Assembly: GCA_021160245.1 (NCBI GenBank)
Contig: JAGHCW010000088.1
Span: 1-40,009, forward strand
From: a bacterium
Lineage (GTDB): Bacteria > B130-G9
Reading direction: 5' to 3'
DNA: 40,009 nt
Notes under the pieces: generated by a model
What the model was told of the DNA's origin: nothing
Seen by the model: the letters and a program-made list of their open reading frames with translations, nothing else
Database searches by the model: none
Program-made: the position numbers and the translations under genes
In this document: piece by piece, positions 19,105-27,939 of the stretch
Layout: every line of letters begins with the position of its first letter
How positions within the stretch are numbered: position 1 is the first letter of the stretch

Positions 19105-19203
19105 GTTACAGAATCCTGTCAATTTCTGTAATGACACAGCCGATTATTACAACAGTTGTAATGAAAGATGGGTCTGTTACAGAATCTTGCCTGATTCTGT
19201 AAT
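19105..19203. repeat. Cluster of three evenly spaced palindromes
   Basis: TTACAGAA-N10-TTCTGTAA (19106-19131), ATTACAAC-a-GTTGTAAT (19146-19162), TTACAGAATC-N6-GATTCTGTAA (19177-19202). Confidence 0.8.
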
Positions 19204-19221
19204 AACTGAGCGCTCGGGCGA

Positions 19222-21717
19222 CTACTCGGACGTCTTCCCGCTCTGGCCTTTCAGGCGCCTGCGGATGCGGTCTTCGGTGCGGGCAGGGAGGCGCTTGAAG
19301 TCGTTAGATGGCTCACTCTGCCCCTCTCCGAGCATGGATGTTGCGATCGGCAGTTGAGGCGCGGGCTGGAGCGGTTTTGGTTTGATGAATTTCGGCTCGT
19401 AAGGCTCGAGACCAAGCATCTCGTGGAGTAGGACAATCGCGATCTCCTTGTCAGGCAAAACGCCTCGCGTGCCAGAATCGATGCTCGTCATGGCAAAGCC
19501 CGGCATCGCGCTGCCAACGCACGAGGGACAGCCCTCACTGCACTGGCACGTCTTGATCACTTTCAGCGTGTCAGCCATCACCTTGTCCATGACCTCGTAG
19601 AGCCTCGCTGCATATCCAATGCCATACGGATAGCGATCATAGACAAAAAGCGTCGGGGAGCCTGTGTTAGCCGCGTCAACGACCGTCCCGATGTCACCCT
19701 GATCGGCCATCAGGTGAAGAGAGGCAATATCGACCAGGACGTTCGCCACGCCCTTCAAAGCATCGGCAGCGCTCGCGCCAAAGCCCGCGACCCTCGCAAT
19801 GGCCTGCGCATTGGGCACAAGCCAAGTGGCAACGGTCTCGAGCTTTTGTGGAGGCAGCGACAGCTTCTCATAGCCGATGCTGTCGCGATTGTAAAACTTC
19901 ACCTTCTTGAACATCGGGATGACCGTTGTCACGGTTACGTCGCCGAAAAAGACAGCATTTGTTAGGCAGGGCCTCTCGTCCTCGGTCTCATTGACGAGTA
20001 TGCTGGCATCGCTCATCGCGCGCGTATAATAGTCTAGGTTCTTCTTCTCCACGAAGACGACTCTGTTCTCCGTATCGAGCTTCTTTACCATGTAAGTATC
20101 GGCATCGTGGAGATAGACGGCATTCTCGTGCGTCTCGAACGGCACGCTCTCGGCGTCGATGTTGCCGATAACGCGCTTGCTTGTATTGTCCATTATCGCA
20201 TAAATATCCGCGCCTCCATTCCGCAGACCCGAGTCCGCCGCCGGGTATCTGTCGCTCGCCCAATGCCACTCACCCCCGATGTATGTCGCCAGCTCGCTGT
20301 CCTTTAGAATATCAAGCATGGCGCGCGTGTGCTCACCGAAAAGAAGGGCTTCTGATGGCGAAAGCGGCAGCTCCTTCAGCGCACATTGCAGGTGGAATAT
20401 CGCTATCTGGGGATTGTCCGGGTCAATCGTCGCGTGCTCGGGAGACTGCTTGAATAGGTAATCAGGATTGTTCATCAGGAATTGATCGATCGGCGAGTTC
20501 TGGGCGATCAGAATAACAAGCGATTTATCGTCGCCTCGTCCAGCGCGGCCGGCCTGTTGCCAGAAACTTGCGATCGTGCCGGGGTAGGAGACGATTATGG
20601 AGGCGTCGAGGCCCCCGATGTCGATGCCGAGCTCCAGCGCGTTTGTGCTGACAACCCCGAGCAGCGTGCCCTCCGCGAGGCCTCGCTCGATTTCGCGCCG
20701 CTCAACCGGGAGATAGCCGCTGCGATACGCCTTAACCGATTTCGCAAGCGACGGATTCTTCTTCTCAAGCGTCTGTTGACAATATCGATAGATGAGCTCC
20801 GTCGCATATCGGCTTCTGACAAATGTTATCGTCTGGATGCTCTGTTTGATGAGGTTCGCCATGAGTTTCCTGGCAACGCCGAATGGCCCTCGCCGAACCA
20901 ATTTCTCCGCGTCAATGAAGTCGGGATTGAAGAGCATGAACTGCTTCTCGCCATGCGGGGAGCCGTCCTTCTTGATCTCAACCGTCAACTCGCCCGTTAT
21001 GCCCTCAGCATGTTCTTTGGGATTGGCTATCGTCGCGCTGCACGATATGAACTTCGGAGACGAGCCATAATGTCGCGTGATCCTTCGCAAGCGCCTCATC
21101 ACGTTCGCCACGTTTGAGCCAAAAACGCCACGATAGGAGTGAATCTCGTCGATTACAACGAACGCGAGGTTGGTAAAGAAATTGCTCCAGCGAGAGTGAT
21201 TGGGCAGAATGCCCTGGTGAAGCATGTCCGGATTCGTCAGGATGATGTTCGCCTCATCACGGATCTTTCGCCTCAAATCGGGGGGCGTGTCGCCATCGTA
21301 ACAACCCGCTTCGAACGAGAGTTTTGGATTCGCCTCCTTGAATCTCATCAGGGCCTTCAACTGGTCCTGTGAAAGGGCTTTAGTCGGGAAGACAAGAAGC
21401 GCCTTGGCCCGATGGTCATTGAGTATCCGATCAATTATCGGGAGCGTGTAGCAAAAAGTCTTCCCACTCGCCGTCGAGGTTACGATGACGACTGACTGAA
21501 CCCGGCGGATATTGTCTATCGCCTCGGCCTGATGCGAATATAGGCCCTCGATGCCCATCTGTTTCAGGGCGGCTTCAAGCTCTGGATGCAACGGCTCCGA
21601 CGGGGCGCGATATGTCGCAGGCGACCGGGGGACCTTGACTTTATGGACGATCTCCTTCTTGCTGGCCAAAAATCTGTCAACGAATGCTGCCGTATCTATC
21701 CGCTCGCCCTCCATCAT
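19222..21717 (-). CDS. DEAD/DEAH-box helicase with C-terminal DUF1998-type four-Cys motif (MrfA/YprA-like)
   Basis: 'VVIVTSTASGKTFCYTLPI' Walker A, 'FVVIDEIHSYRG' motif II, 'GVVSTNALELGIDIGGLDASI' and 'QQAGRAGRG' helicase motifs, 'CQCSEGCPSCVGS' at the C-terminus. Confidence 0.93.
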   Translation of the reverse strand: MMEGERIDTAAFVDRFLASKKEIVHKVKVPRSPATYRAPSEPLHPELEAALKQMGIEGLYSHQAEAIDNIRRVQSVVIVTSTASGKTFCYTLPIIDRILNDHRAKALLVFPTKALSQDQLKALMRFKEANPKLSFEAGCYDGDTPPDLRRKIRDEANIILTNPDMLHQGILPNHSRWSNFFTNLAFVVIDEIHSYRGVFGSNVANVMRRLRRITRHYGSSPKFISCSATIANPKEHAEGITGELTVEIKKDGSPHGEKQFMLFNPDFIDAEKLVRRGPFGVARKLMANLIKQSIQTITFVRSRYATELIYRYCQQTLEKKNPSLAKSVKAYRSGYLPVERREIERGLAEGTLLGVVSTNALELGIDIGGLDASIIVSYPGTIASFWQQAGRAGRGDDKSLVILIAQNSPIDQFLMNNPDYLFKQSPEHATIDPDNPQIAIFHLQCALKELPLSPSEALLFGEHTRAMLDILKDSELATYIGGEWHWASDRYPAADSGLRNGGADIYAIMDNTSKRVIGNIDAESVPFETHENAVYLHDADTYMVKKLDTENRVVFVEKKNLDYYTRAMSDASILVNETEDERPCLTNAVFFGDVTVTTVIPMFKKVKFYNRDSIGYEKLSLPPQKLETVATWLVPNAQAIARVAGFGASAADALKGVANVLVDIASLHLMADQGDIGTVVDAANTGSPTLFVYDRYPYGIGYAARLYEVMDKVMADTLKVIKTCQCSEGCPSCVGSAMPGFAMTSIDSGTRGVLPDKEIAIVLLHEMLGLEPYEPKFIKPKPLQPAPQLPIATSMLGEGQSEPSNDFKRLPARTEDRIRRRLKGQSGKTSE

Positions 21718-21854
21718 CTAAGCTCAAATGCAATAGATGTAATAGAATAGCAGGCGGGCTTTTCAGATGCGAGAGAAATCCTGGCGCAATGATAATGGTA
21801 CCTGTCGATGCATACTCTATATGCTCTTTGGATAGGGAGTTTACGGGATCATTA

Positions 21855-21960
21855 GGAGGGAGGAGGTTTGCGACTCGCTACCCTCAGGTTGCCCGAATGA
21901 ATTCGGTTGTCAGGATAGTGAGTTCTATCTACACGACCTCGTTGAAACGCGGTCGAGAAG
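21855..21960 (+). repeat. Structured intergenic repeat, copy A
   Basis: Contains CCGAAT-ga-ATTCGG (21893-21906), then GTCAGGATAGTGAGTTCTATC, then hairpin CGACCTCGTT-ga-AACGCGGTCG (21934-21955). Confidence 0.7.
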
Positions 21961-21978
21961 ATAGCCGCAAAAACGCAA

Positions 21979-22003
21979 AAAGGCCCTCACATTGAGGGCC
22001 TTT
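21979..22003 (-). terminator. Probable intrinsic terminator downstream of the TDH-like gene
   Basis: Perfect 11-bp stem AAAGGCCCTCA-atg-TGAGGGCCTTT with a 3-nt loop, followed on the minus strand by TTGCG, just after the stop at 22041. Confidence 0.75.
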
Positions 22004-22040
22004 CGCACGTATTCAAGAATGTGTCTTCCTCGCCTATTGG

Positions 22041-22994
22041 CTACAGACCGAGCACCTTGGGCAGGTTCTCGAGCATGTCCTTCGTCATCGCGTCGAGATC
22101 GAAGTCCGGCTTCCAGCCCCACTCCTCGGTCGCGACCGAATCATCAAGCGACATCGGCCAAGTGTCCGCTATAGCCTGCCTGAAATCAGGCTCATAAGTG
22201 ATTTTGAAATCGGGCTTGTACTTGCGGATCGACGCCGCCATTTCGCCAGCTGAGAAGCTCATCGCCGTAACGTTGAAGTCCGCATGGTGCTTCAGGTTTG
22301 CAAGAGGCGCCTCGGCCAGGTCCATGATCGACTTGAGGGCATCAGGCATGTACATCATCGGAAGCGTGGTGCTTTCCTTCACAAAGCAAGTATATGGCTT
22401 GCCCTCGGCCGCCGCGCGATACATCTCCACGGTGTAGTCCGTGGTTCCTCCACCCGGAGGCGTTTTGTAGCTGATGATGCCCGGATACCTAAGTCCGCGC
22501 ACGTCCAGACCATACTTGTTGAAGTAGTAGTCGCATAAAAGCTCGCCGTGGACCTTTGAGATACCATACATCGTCTTTGGCTTGAGAATAGTCTCGTTGG
22601 GAGTGTTATCCCTCGGGGTCTCCGGCCCAAATACCGCTATCGAACTGGGAATCAGGACCTTCTCGAGCTTCAGCTCGCGGCTAAGCTCCAGCACGTTCAT
22701 CAGACCATCGTTATTCACACGATAGGCTAGCAACGGATTCTGCTCCCCAGTAGCGGAGAGAATCGCTGCCATGAGATAGATCGTGTCGGTCTTGTACTTT
22801 GTGAGCAGGGCCTTCAGTTCATCCTTATCAAGGATGTTGCCGAACTCGAAAGGCCCCGAATCTCGCAGCTCCGCGCTTGGCTTGGTTCTTCTTCCCACTG
22901 CAACTACGTTGTTGCTACCATGCTTCTCTCTCAGCGCCATAGTCAGCTCAGAACCAATCTGACCGACGGCGCCAATCACCATGATGTTCTTCAT
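22041..22994 (-). CDS. NAD-dependent epimerase-type oxidoreductase, probable L-threonine 3-dehydrogenase (SDR type)
   Basis: 'MKNIMVIGAVGQIGSELTMALREKHGSNNVVAVGRR', 'PKTMYGISKVHGELLCDYYFNKYGLDVRGLRYPGIISYKTPPGGGTTDYTVEMYRAA'. Start placed at MKNIMV; the ORF track extends to 23048. Confidence 0.85.
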   Translation of the reverse strand: MKNIMVIGAVGQIGSELTMALREKHGSNNVVAVGRRTKPSAELRDSGPFEFGNILDKDELKALLTKYKTDTIYLMAAILSATGEQNPLLAYRVNNDGLMNVLELSRELKLEKVLIPSSIAVFGPETPRDNTPNETILKPKTMYGISKVHGELLCDYYFNKYGLDVRGLRYPGIISYKTPPGGGTTDYTVEMYRAAAEGKPYTCFVKESTTLPMMYMPDALKSIMDLAEAPLANLKHHADFNVTAMSFSAGEMAASIRKYKPDFKITYEPDFRQAIADTWPMSLDDSVATEEWGWKPDFDLDAMTKDMLENLPKVLGL

Positions 22995-23023
22995 CCAGTT
23001 ACTCCTTATGTCTATATACATAA

Positions 23024-23077
23024 TTGGGCTGGGCCTCGTCATGTTCACGCGAACCCGATTGACTTAACCCAGCCCAA
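23024..23077 (-). promoter_or_regulatory. Long-loop inverted repeat (10-bp stem) between the 23102-24352 stop and the TDH-like start
   Basis: TTGGGCTGGG at 23024-23033 and CCCAGCCCAA at 23068-23077; an inner GTTC-acgc-GAAC hairpin sits in the loop. Confidence 0.5.
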
Positions 23078-23101
23078 AAAAATCCAAACAGAAAGTCTAA
23101 G

Positions 23102-24352
23102 TTACTCTATGGTTACATCTCTCGTAATGCCAGCAAGCGCAACCCCATAGCCGTGCTGCAGTCCCGTTGCTGTGTAATCGGTGATATTCATCCGATAGAT
23201 GCCCATCTCCGGCGGGTCTAGCAGGCCAAATGGATCGCTGAATGCAGGCATCTGACCGAGAACCGAGACTGGGACAGTCGCCTCGCCATCATCGGAGAAT
23301 CTGCAGTAGCAGGTGTGATAGGCGACGTTCTGTGTCCAGATGTCAATGGTCACATATCCCAGAACGAATTGTATGTAGCCTTCACCGACGCCATTCCAGC
23401 TGAGATTCAGCGGCTGACTTCTGTTAATTGTAGGCTTGGAAGTGATGTCCGGTGTATAGACCTCAAGCGTTTCTGGCGCCACAACGGAGACCTCGAATGC
23501 ACCGACATCCGGGCCGCCGTAGCCCTGGAATGTGTACGTTGAGCCGACCACGTAATCCGACTCGCTGAGCTCATCGCCGAGGCCAGGACCGTAGCTGATC
23601 TCCGTGATGCCAAAGTCGTTTGTCTCCTCCTCCTTGTCCATCCTGTAGGAGCCCAAGGGGCCACCACGCATATCGATGTAGTCGCCGGCATCCTGGAACT
23701 CAGGAGGAATATCCGCAAGCGGCTCGTAAATAACATACTCGCACGTATCAATCGGCAGCGCGGAATAGTCGATATAGAAGTCCGGCCTCTCTGGATACTT
23801 CACGAACGTCCCACCAGCCGAGACGTCCGTCTCCCACTCAAGATCATCATCATAATCGTACCAGTGGTCCCACATTATCTGGCAGCCACCGGCCGTCCAG
23901 CCGTCAGCTGCGCCCTCTTGCACCTCAAAAAGCGCGCAATAGACGTCAGACACGAACTCCAACGTTCCGGGAGCTGTGAACGCCGCGCAAAAGTAGTAAT
24001 TGCCCGGCACATTCATCGGGAAGTCACCGACCGAATACGAACCAAGGTCCGTCTGCGGGAAGTCGAATCCGCTCGGCAGGAATGCGTTTGGCAGGAACGG
24101 CCTAAACTCAGTGTTCCAGTCCGGTATCTCGTAGATAGCCCCACCCGGCGCGAGTATCGCTATGTGGGCATCAATTACTGTGTCCGGGCCGGTGTTGAAG
24201 CCGGAAACGGACATAACAAGCGTATCCTCGCCAATCACGTATATCGCCTTGTCGGTATATACGGTGATGCCCATGTCCTGGGCGTAGGCAAGGCCCGCTA
24301 TCAAGCAGACCGCCAGCAAACTGGCGCTCAAGCTCACAAATGTTCCGCGCAT
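23102..24352 (-). CDS. Secreted protein of unknown function with N-terminal Ig-like domain related to the C-terminus of the 15568-17178 product
   Basis: Signal peptide 'MRGTFVSLSASLLAVCLIAGLAYA', RBS 'ggagggg' upstream. 'GNYYFCAAFTAPGTLEFVS' resembles 'GNYLFAAALTKPGAMSYLA'. Confidence 0.75.
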   Translation of the reverse strand: MRGTFVSLSASLLAVCLIAGLAYAQDMGITVYTDKAIYVIGEDTLVMSVSGFNTGPDTVIDAHIAILAPGGAIYEIPDWNTEFRPFLPNAFLPSGFDFPQTDLGSYSVGDFPMNVPGNYYFCAAFTAPGTLEFVSDVYCALFEVQEGAADGWTAGGCQIMWDHWYDYDDDLEWETDVSAGGTFVKYPERPDFYIDYSALPIDTCEYVIYEPLADIPPEFQDAGDYIDMRGGPLGSYRMDKEEETNDFGITEISYGPGLGDELSESDYVVGSTYTFQGYGGPDVGAFEVSVVAPETLEVYTPDITSKPTINRSQPLNLSWNGVGEGYIQFVLGYVTIDIWTQNVAYHTCYCRFSDDGEATVPVSVLGQMPAFSDPFGLLDPPEMGIYRMNITDYTATGLQHGYGVALAGITRDVTIE

Positions 24353-24657
24353 GTTCTTCCCCTCCTTTTTTTGGGTTCGTTGCGCATTCAACGGCCAATA
24401 CTAAACTAGCGTGCAGGAGTATCCCAATCCCCTCCTAAAGAGTCAATACCACCGAATCCGCCCAATAATCGCATTGACGCAGACTACTGGACCTCGATTA
24501 TGATGTTCGAAAAGCCCACACAGAAGAACAAACTCGACGGGACCTCAAGACTTCGCCGCCTCGGTTGCTTGATCACTCATACCTTAAATGAGATACAATG
24601 CTTCAGGCTGGTTGTGTAGTCGCAAGTCAATAATAAAAAACCGGAGGCCACGATCGC

Positions 24658-25518
24658 GTGAAGGGCATCGTCTTCATCATCGTAACGTTCAATTCCGAGA
24701 ATGAGATAGGCGCCTGCCTCAAGTCGATCACGGGCGAGGGCGTCCCGGGCACTCGGATTGTCGTCGTTGATAACGCGTCCCAAGACGGCACCATTAAGGC
24801 CATTCACCAATCGGGCATCGAGGCGCTCCTGATTAAGAATGAGAGCAATCGTGGCTTTGCGGCAGCCTGCAACCAGGGCGCCGAGGCGAGTAGCGAGGAG
24901 AACATCATGCTCTTGAATCCGGACGCGCGCCTCATCTCTTCCGCAGCGGAAGAGCTTCGCTCGGCGATTGAGGCGGACGAACGCATAGGTATCGCGGGTC
25001 CAAGACTAATGGATTCCCGGGGCGAGACGTTACCATCTGCCTACCGGCTGCCGACTGTTTTTCAGGAGCTTGCGCACCTCTTCCGCCTGAAGCGAGCGCT
25101 CACATCATATCCAATGAAGATGCTTTTTGGGAAACTGCTCGCAAAGCGATTTGCGCAATACTCCCCGCATGATCGCAGAGAGGTTGTCCAATCGGTTCTG
25201 GGCGCGTGCATGATGGTGAAACGCGAGGTCTGGGAGGCGCTGGGCGGGCTTGACGAGGACTTCTTCCTCTTTTACGAGGAGAAGGACTTCTGCAAGCGGG
25301 CGGCCGAGGCGGGCTACTCGACACTCTTTGTGCCCGAAGCCGAGGCTTGCCACGATATAGGAGGAAGCGTCCGTTCCGATCCTGCCGCCGCACAGAGGGC
25401 AAAGAGAACCAGTATGTTGCTCTACTACCGCAAGCATAAATCCCTTGCCGCGAGATTAGTTGTGCAAGCTGCCCTCCTTTTAACCGCGGCCTTCTCCGCT
25501 AGGCCGCGATCGGATTAG
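24658..25518 (+). CDS. Family 2 glycosyltransferase (rhamnosyltransferase-like)
   Basis: GTG start with 'ggagg' RBS. 'IVTFNSENEIGACLKSI', 'VVDNASQDGT', 'NRGFAAACNQGAE', 'LLNPDARL', 'GLDEDFFLFYEEKDFCKRA'. Confidence 0.92.
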   Translation: MKGIVFIIVTFNSENEIGACLKSITGEGVPGTRIVVVDNASQDGTIKAIHQSGIEALLIKNESNRGFAAACNQGAEASSEENIMLLNPDARLISSAAEELRSAIEADERIGIAGPRLMDSRGETLPSAYRLPTVFQELAHLFRLKRALTSYPMKMLFGKLLAKRFAQYSPHDRREVVQSVLGACMMVKREVWEALGGLDEDFFLFYEEKDFCKRAAEAGYSTLFVPEAEACHDIGGSVRSDPAAAQRAKRTSMLLYYRKHKSLAARLVVQAALLLTAAFSARPRSD

Positions 25519-25726
25519 ACCCTCAGACAATGAAGTCCACGAGGATACACCATGATATATCAGCTTGGCCTATCATTCTTTGTCCGCCGTAGCCTTAGCT
25601 AGGAAGGGCTTCCATTTTATGAATGCTCCCCAAGCTCTCAATTGCTTGACTTTGCCGGTCAGTACGTAATGTTTAATTGGTTGACAATTGGACGGTTGAA
25701 TCTGCCGAGAGGTCATTTGGACTTAG

Positions 25727-26014
25727 GTGGGCGGCAAGATGCTCGAAGTTCTTAGTTCACTCGCTACTCTTGAGTTCCTTCTTATCGCTGGTGCGGTTTG
25801 CGCGGGCGTCTTTGTTCTTGTTTTCGTACTAAAACTGCGGCCCCGCGAGATAAAGGTCTTTGTTACTATCTTCGCCGTCGGGATACTGGCGATTATGGGT
25901 ATGTACGTCTTGACCATACTTGAGCCGAGCTACGCCGTTTTTTACGCCTATATAGTCATCGCGTCTGCAACGGGCGTTCTACTATTCATCTACTACCGTT
26001 ATTTCTCCAGGTAG
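25727..26014 (+). CDS. Small membrane protein (about 3 TM segments), unknown function
   Basis: 95-aa ORF with hydrophobic segments and terminal basic residues. Start could be the ATG at 25739. Confidence 0.5.
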   Translation: MGGKMLEVLSSLATLEFLLIAGAVCAGVFVLVFVLKLRPREIKVFVTIFAVGILAIMGMYVLTILEPSYAVFYAYIVIASATGVLLFIYYRYFSR

Positions 26015-26133
26015 CCCATCCACGGGAAAGTGTAGGACGCGACTTTCCGAGGTTGTCTGTAATGGTGAGAGTGCTTTTCTATGGCTATAGTCGCGGCAAG
26101 TCGGATGTGTTCAGATAAATCGGCCCCACGAGC

Positions 26134-27684
26134 CTAATCGGCCTCAAGATCGAGCTCCCAGATGGTCTTATCCTCCGAGTTAGCTTGCGCCTCGATGTCA
26201 AACGAGCCGGTGAGGTGGAGCTGGGCTGCCTTATCCCTAATACTATCCCGGACGAATTCCCTGATCTCACCCATCGTTACAACGCCATCTTTCACGCCTA
26301 TGATGCCATAGCCGTCGGCCGCGCCATCGATCGCCTCAACTAGCGAGGTGGTGAAGAGGCCACCGCGCAACGCGGGATGCTCCATCGCCTTCTCATCGAT
26401 CGTTGCTCCTAGAAGATAAAGCCAACCTTCGGGCACGTCCCTCGGCTTGAACTTCCGGTTCATCGAAAGCCCCCTTCCTCCGGCAAGTCCGCCGGCGTGG
26501 CAGGCATCCGCGATGATCACGACGTTGTGGGGCTTGCGCTCTTTCAGCCAGAAACGAACGTCGCTCATCCTGAGGCCGGAGCCCGGTTTGTTCATATCCG
26601 AATCGTAGCAGGCAAGAAAGAGCTTCCGCTTGTCGAGCGGATCAGGATAGCCATGACCCGACCAATAGAGGACCAACAGCGAATCTTCCAGGTCCGGGCC
26701 ATATCTGATGGAGTTCTCCACATCGACCTTCGACGCCCGTTCGTTCACCAATAGAGTTATGCGGCTGTTGCTCCAGCCCTTATTCTCAAGCGATTTTGCA
26801 AAGGCCTTCGCGTCGCTGTCGGCGAATTTGAGATTTGTTAGGCCATGTTCACCCCCATGCTCATATCTCGAAAGCCCGACGATGATGGCGTATTTATCGC
26901 GAACATGTCCCGATCGTCGTCGCTGGGGAGGCGCTTCGACAGGCGCCTGCTCCTGGTTCTTCTTGTCCATCTCCATGCGTTCTTTTTCCAGCTTCAGCTT
27001 CTGGCGCTCAAGGTCCAACTTCTCTCGCTCCAACGCCAGCCGCTCCTCTTCTTGAGAACCTCGCTCATCGGCTGCTTGGGCTTCGGGTTGTGGCCGTTTT
27101 TCCCCTGCGGACGCCAGATGTTTGAGCTCATCATAGAGCCCGGTCTTATGGAGCAGATCGAGCGCTGTCTTTCCTCTTCTATCTTTGGCATTAACGTTCG
27201 CGCCATTCTTGATGAGAAGCTCGACTATGTCCGCGCGTTTCTTTGCGATTGCTTTGAATAGAATCGTCTGCCTATTCCTATCTCTAATCTCCAGGTTGGC
27301 GCCTTTTTCTACCAACAACTTGGCCATTTCAAGATTTCCGCGAGCTACTGCATAGTCCAACGGCGTATATTGCTTCGCATTTACAGCATTAACACTCGCG
27401 CCTCTTGCAATCAGCAGCTTGGCAGCCGCAAGCTGATCTTTGGATACGGCATAGTGCAGAGGGGTGGACCTATTGCCCCCGACTCCGTCAATAGCTGCGC
27501 CTTTCTTAAGTAAAGCCTCGATTTTCTGGGTGTCGCCTCGTTGCGCAGCTTTTAGCATCGCTTTTGTGCTGCTGCAGCCACAGAAGGAAAGCGCCGAAAG
27601 CGCAAGCAGCGCGATAAGTAATATGACGGATATTAACCTTGCCTTCATTGCTCCTGCTACCTCCTTCGGCCTCGTCGCCTTCAT
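26134..27684 (-). CDS. Lipoprotein with ankyrin repeats, charged coiled coil and C-terminal caspase-like (peptidase C14) domain
   Basis: Lipobox-like 'LSALSFCGCSS'. Ankyrin repeats 'NRSTPLHYAVSKDQLAAAKLLIARGASVNAVNAKQYTPLDYAVARGNLEMAKLLVEKGANLE'. Coiled coil 'EEERLALEREKLDLERQKLKLEKERMEMDKK'. Caspase His 'LYWSGHGYP' and Cys 'IIADACHAGG'. Confidence 0.92.
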   Translation of the reverse strand: MKATRPKEVAGAMKARLISVILLIALLALSALSFCGCSSTKAMLKAAQRGDTQKIEALLKKGAAIDGVGGNRSTPLHYAVSKDQLAAAKLLIARGASVNAVNAKQYTPLDYAVARGNLEMAKLLVEKGANLEIRDRNRQTILFKAIAKKRADIVELLIKNGANVNAKDRRGKTALDLLHKTGLYDELKHLASAGEKRPQPEAQAADERGSQEEERLALEREKLDLERQKLKLEKERMEMDKKNQEQAPVEAPPQRRRSGHVRDKYAIIVGLSRYEHGGEHGLTNLKFADSDAKAFAKSLENKGWSNSRITLLVNERASKVDVENSIRYGPDLEDSLLVLYWSGHGYPDPLDKRKLFLACYDSDMNKPGSGLRMSDVRFWLKERKPHNVVIIADACHAGGLAGGRGLSMNRKFKPRDVPEGWLYLLGATIDEKAMEHPALRGGLFTTSLVEAIDGAADGYGIIGVKDGVVTMGEIREFVRDSIRDKAAQLHLTGSFDIEAQANSEDKTIWELDLEAD

Positions 27685-27812
27685 CTAACGCATTCTCGCA
27701 CATTCTAATATCTATCATAGCCTCGGCGTAGAATCTATCGTGAGCGGCGGACTTTGGCAAGGCAAAAGAACGGGACGATCCTACAATGAAAGCATATCTA
27801 TCACCGCGCCCT

Positions 27813-27880
27813 ATCGCCCGGCTTCAGCCGAGGCGATGCAGAAGGCTATCATGGTCCTAACCCCCGAATTCATTCGGGGG
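27813..27880 (-). repeat. Structured intergenic repeat, copy C (inverted relative to copy B)
   Basis: Minus strand: CCCCCGAAT-ga-ATTCGGGGG, GTTAGGACCATGATAGCC, then hairpin ATCGCC-t-CGGCT-ga-AGCCG-GGCGAT. Confidence 0.7.
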
Positions 27881-27939
27881 ATGTAGCGTGGCCGACACCT
27901 CCCTATATGCCCTTCAGATGGGGATTCCGGAGAGAGTTC

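Noticed and set aside
19105-19203. CRISPR array interpretation of the evenly spaced palindromes
   Set aside because: The units are not direct repeats with unique spacers, the middle unit differs in sequence, and no cas genes are nearby.
18938-19357. 139-aa plus-strand ORF spanning the palindrome cluster
   Set aside because: Crosses the palindromes and the helicase 3' end; low-complexity composition and no family resemblance.
20482-21117. 211-aa plus-strand ORF opposite the helicase
   Set aside because: The minus strand encodes conserved helicase motifs across the same bases; no recognisable domain in the antisense product.
25575-25610. Possible degenerate 'CCGCCGTAGCCTTAGC' hairpin repeat, vaguely like 33945-33965
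   Set aside because: Similarity is too short and degenerate to support a repeat family from this window alone.
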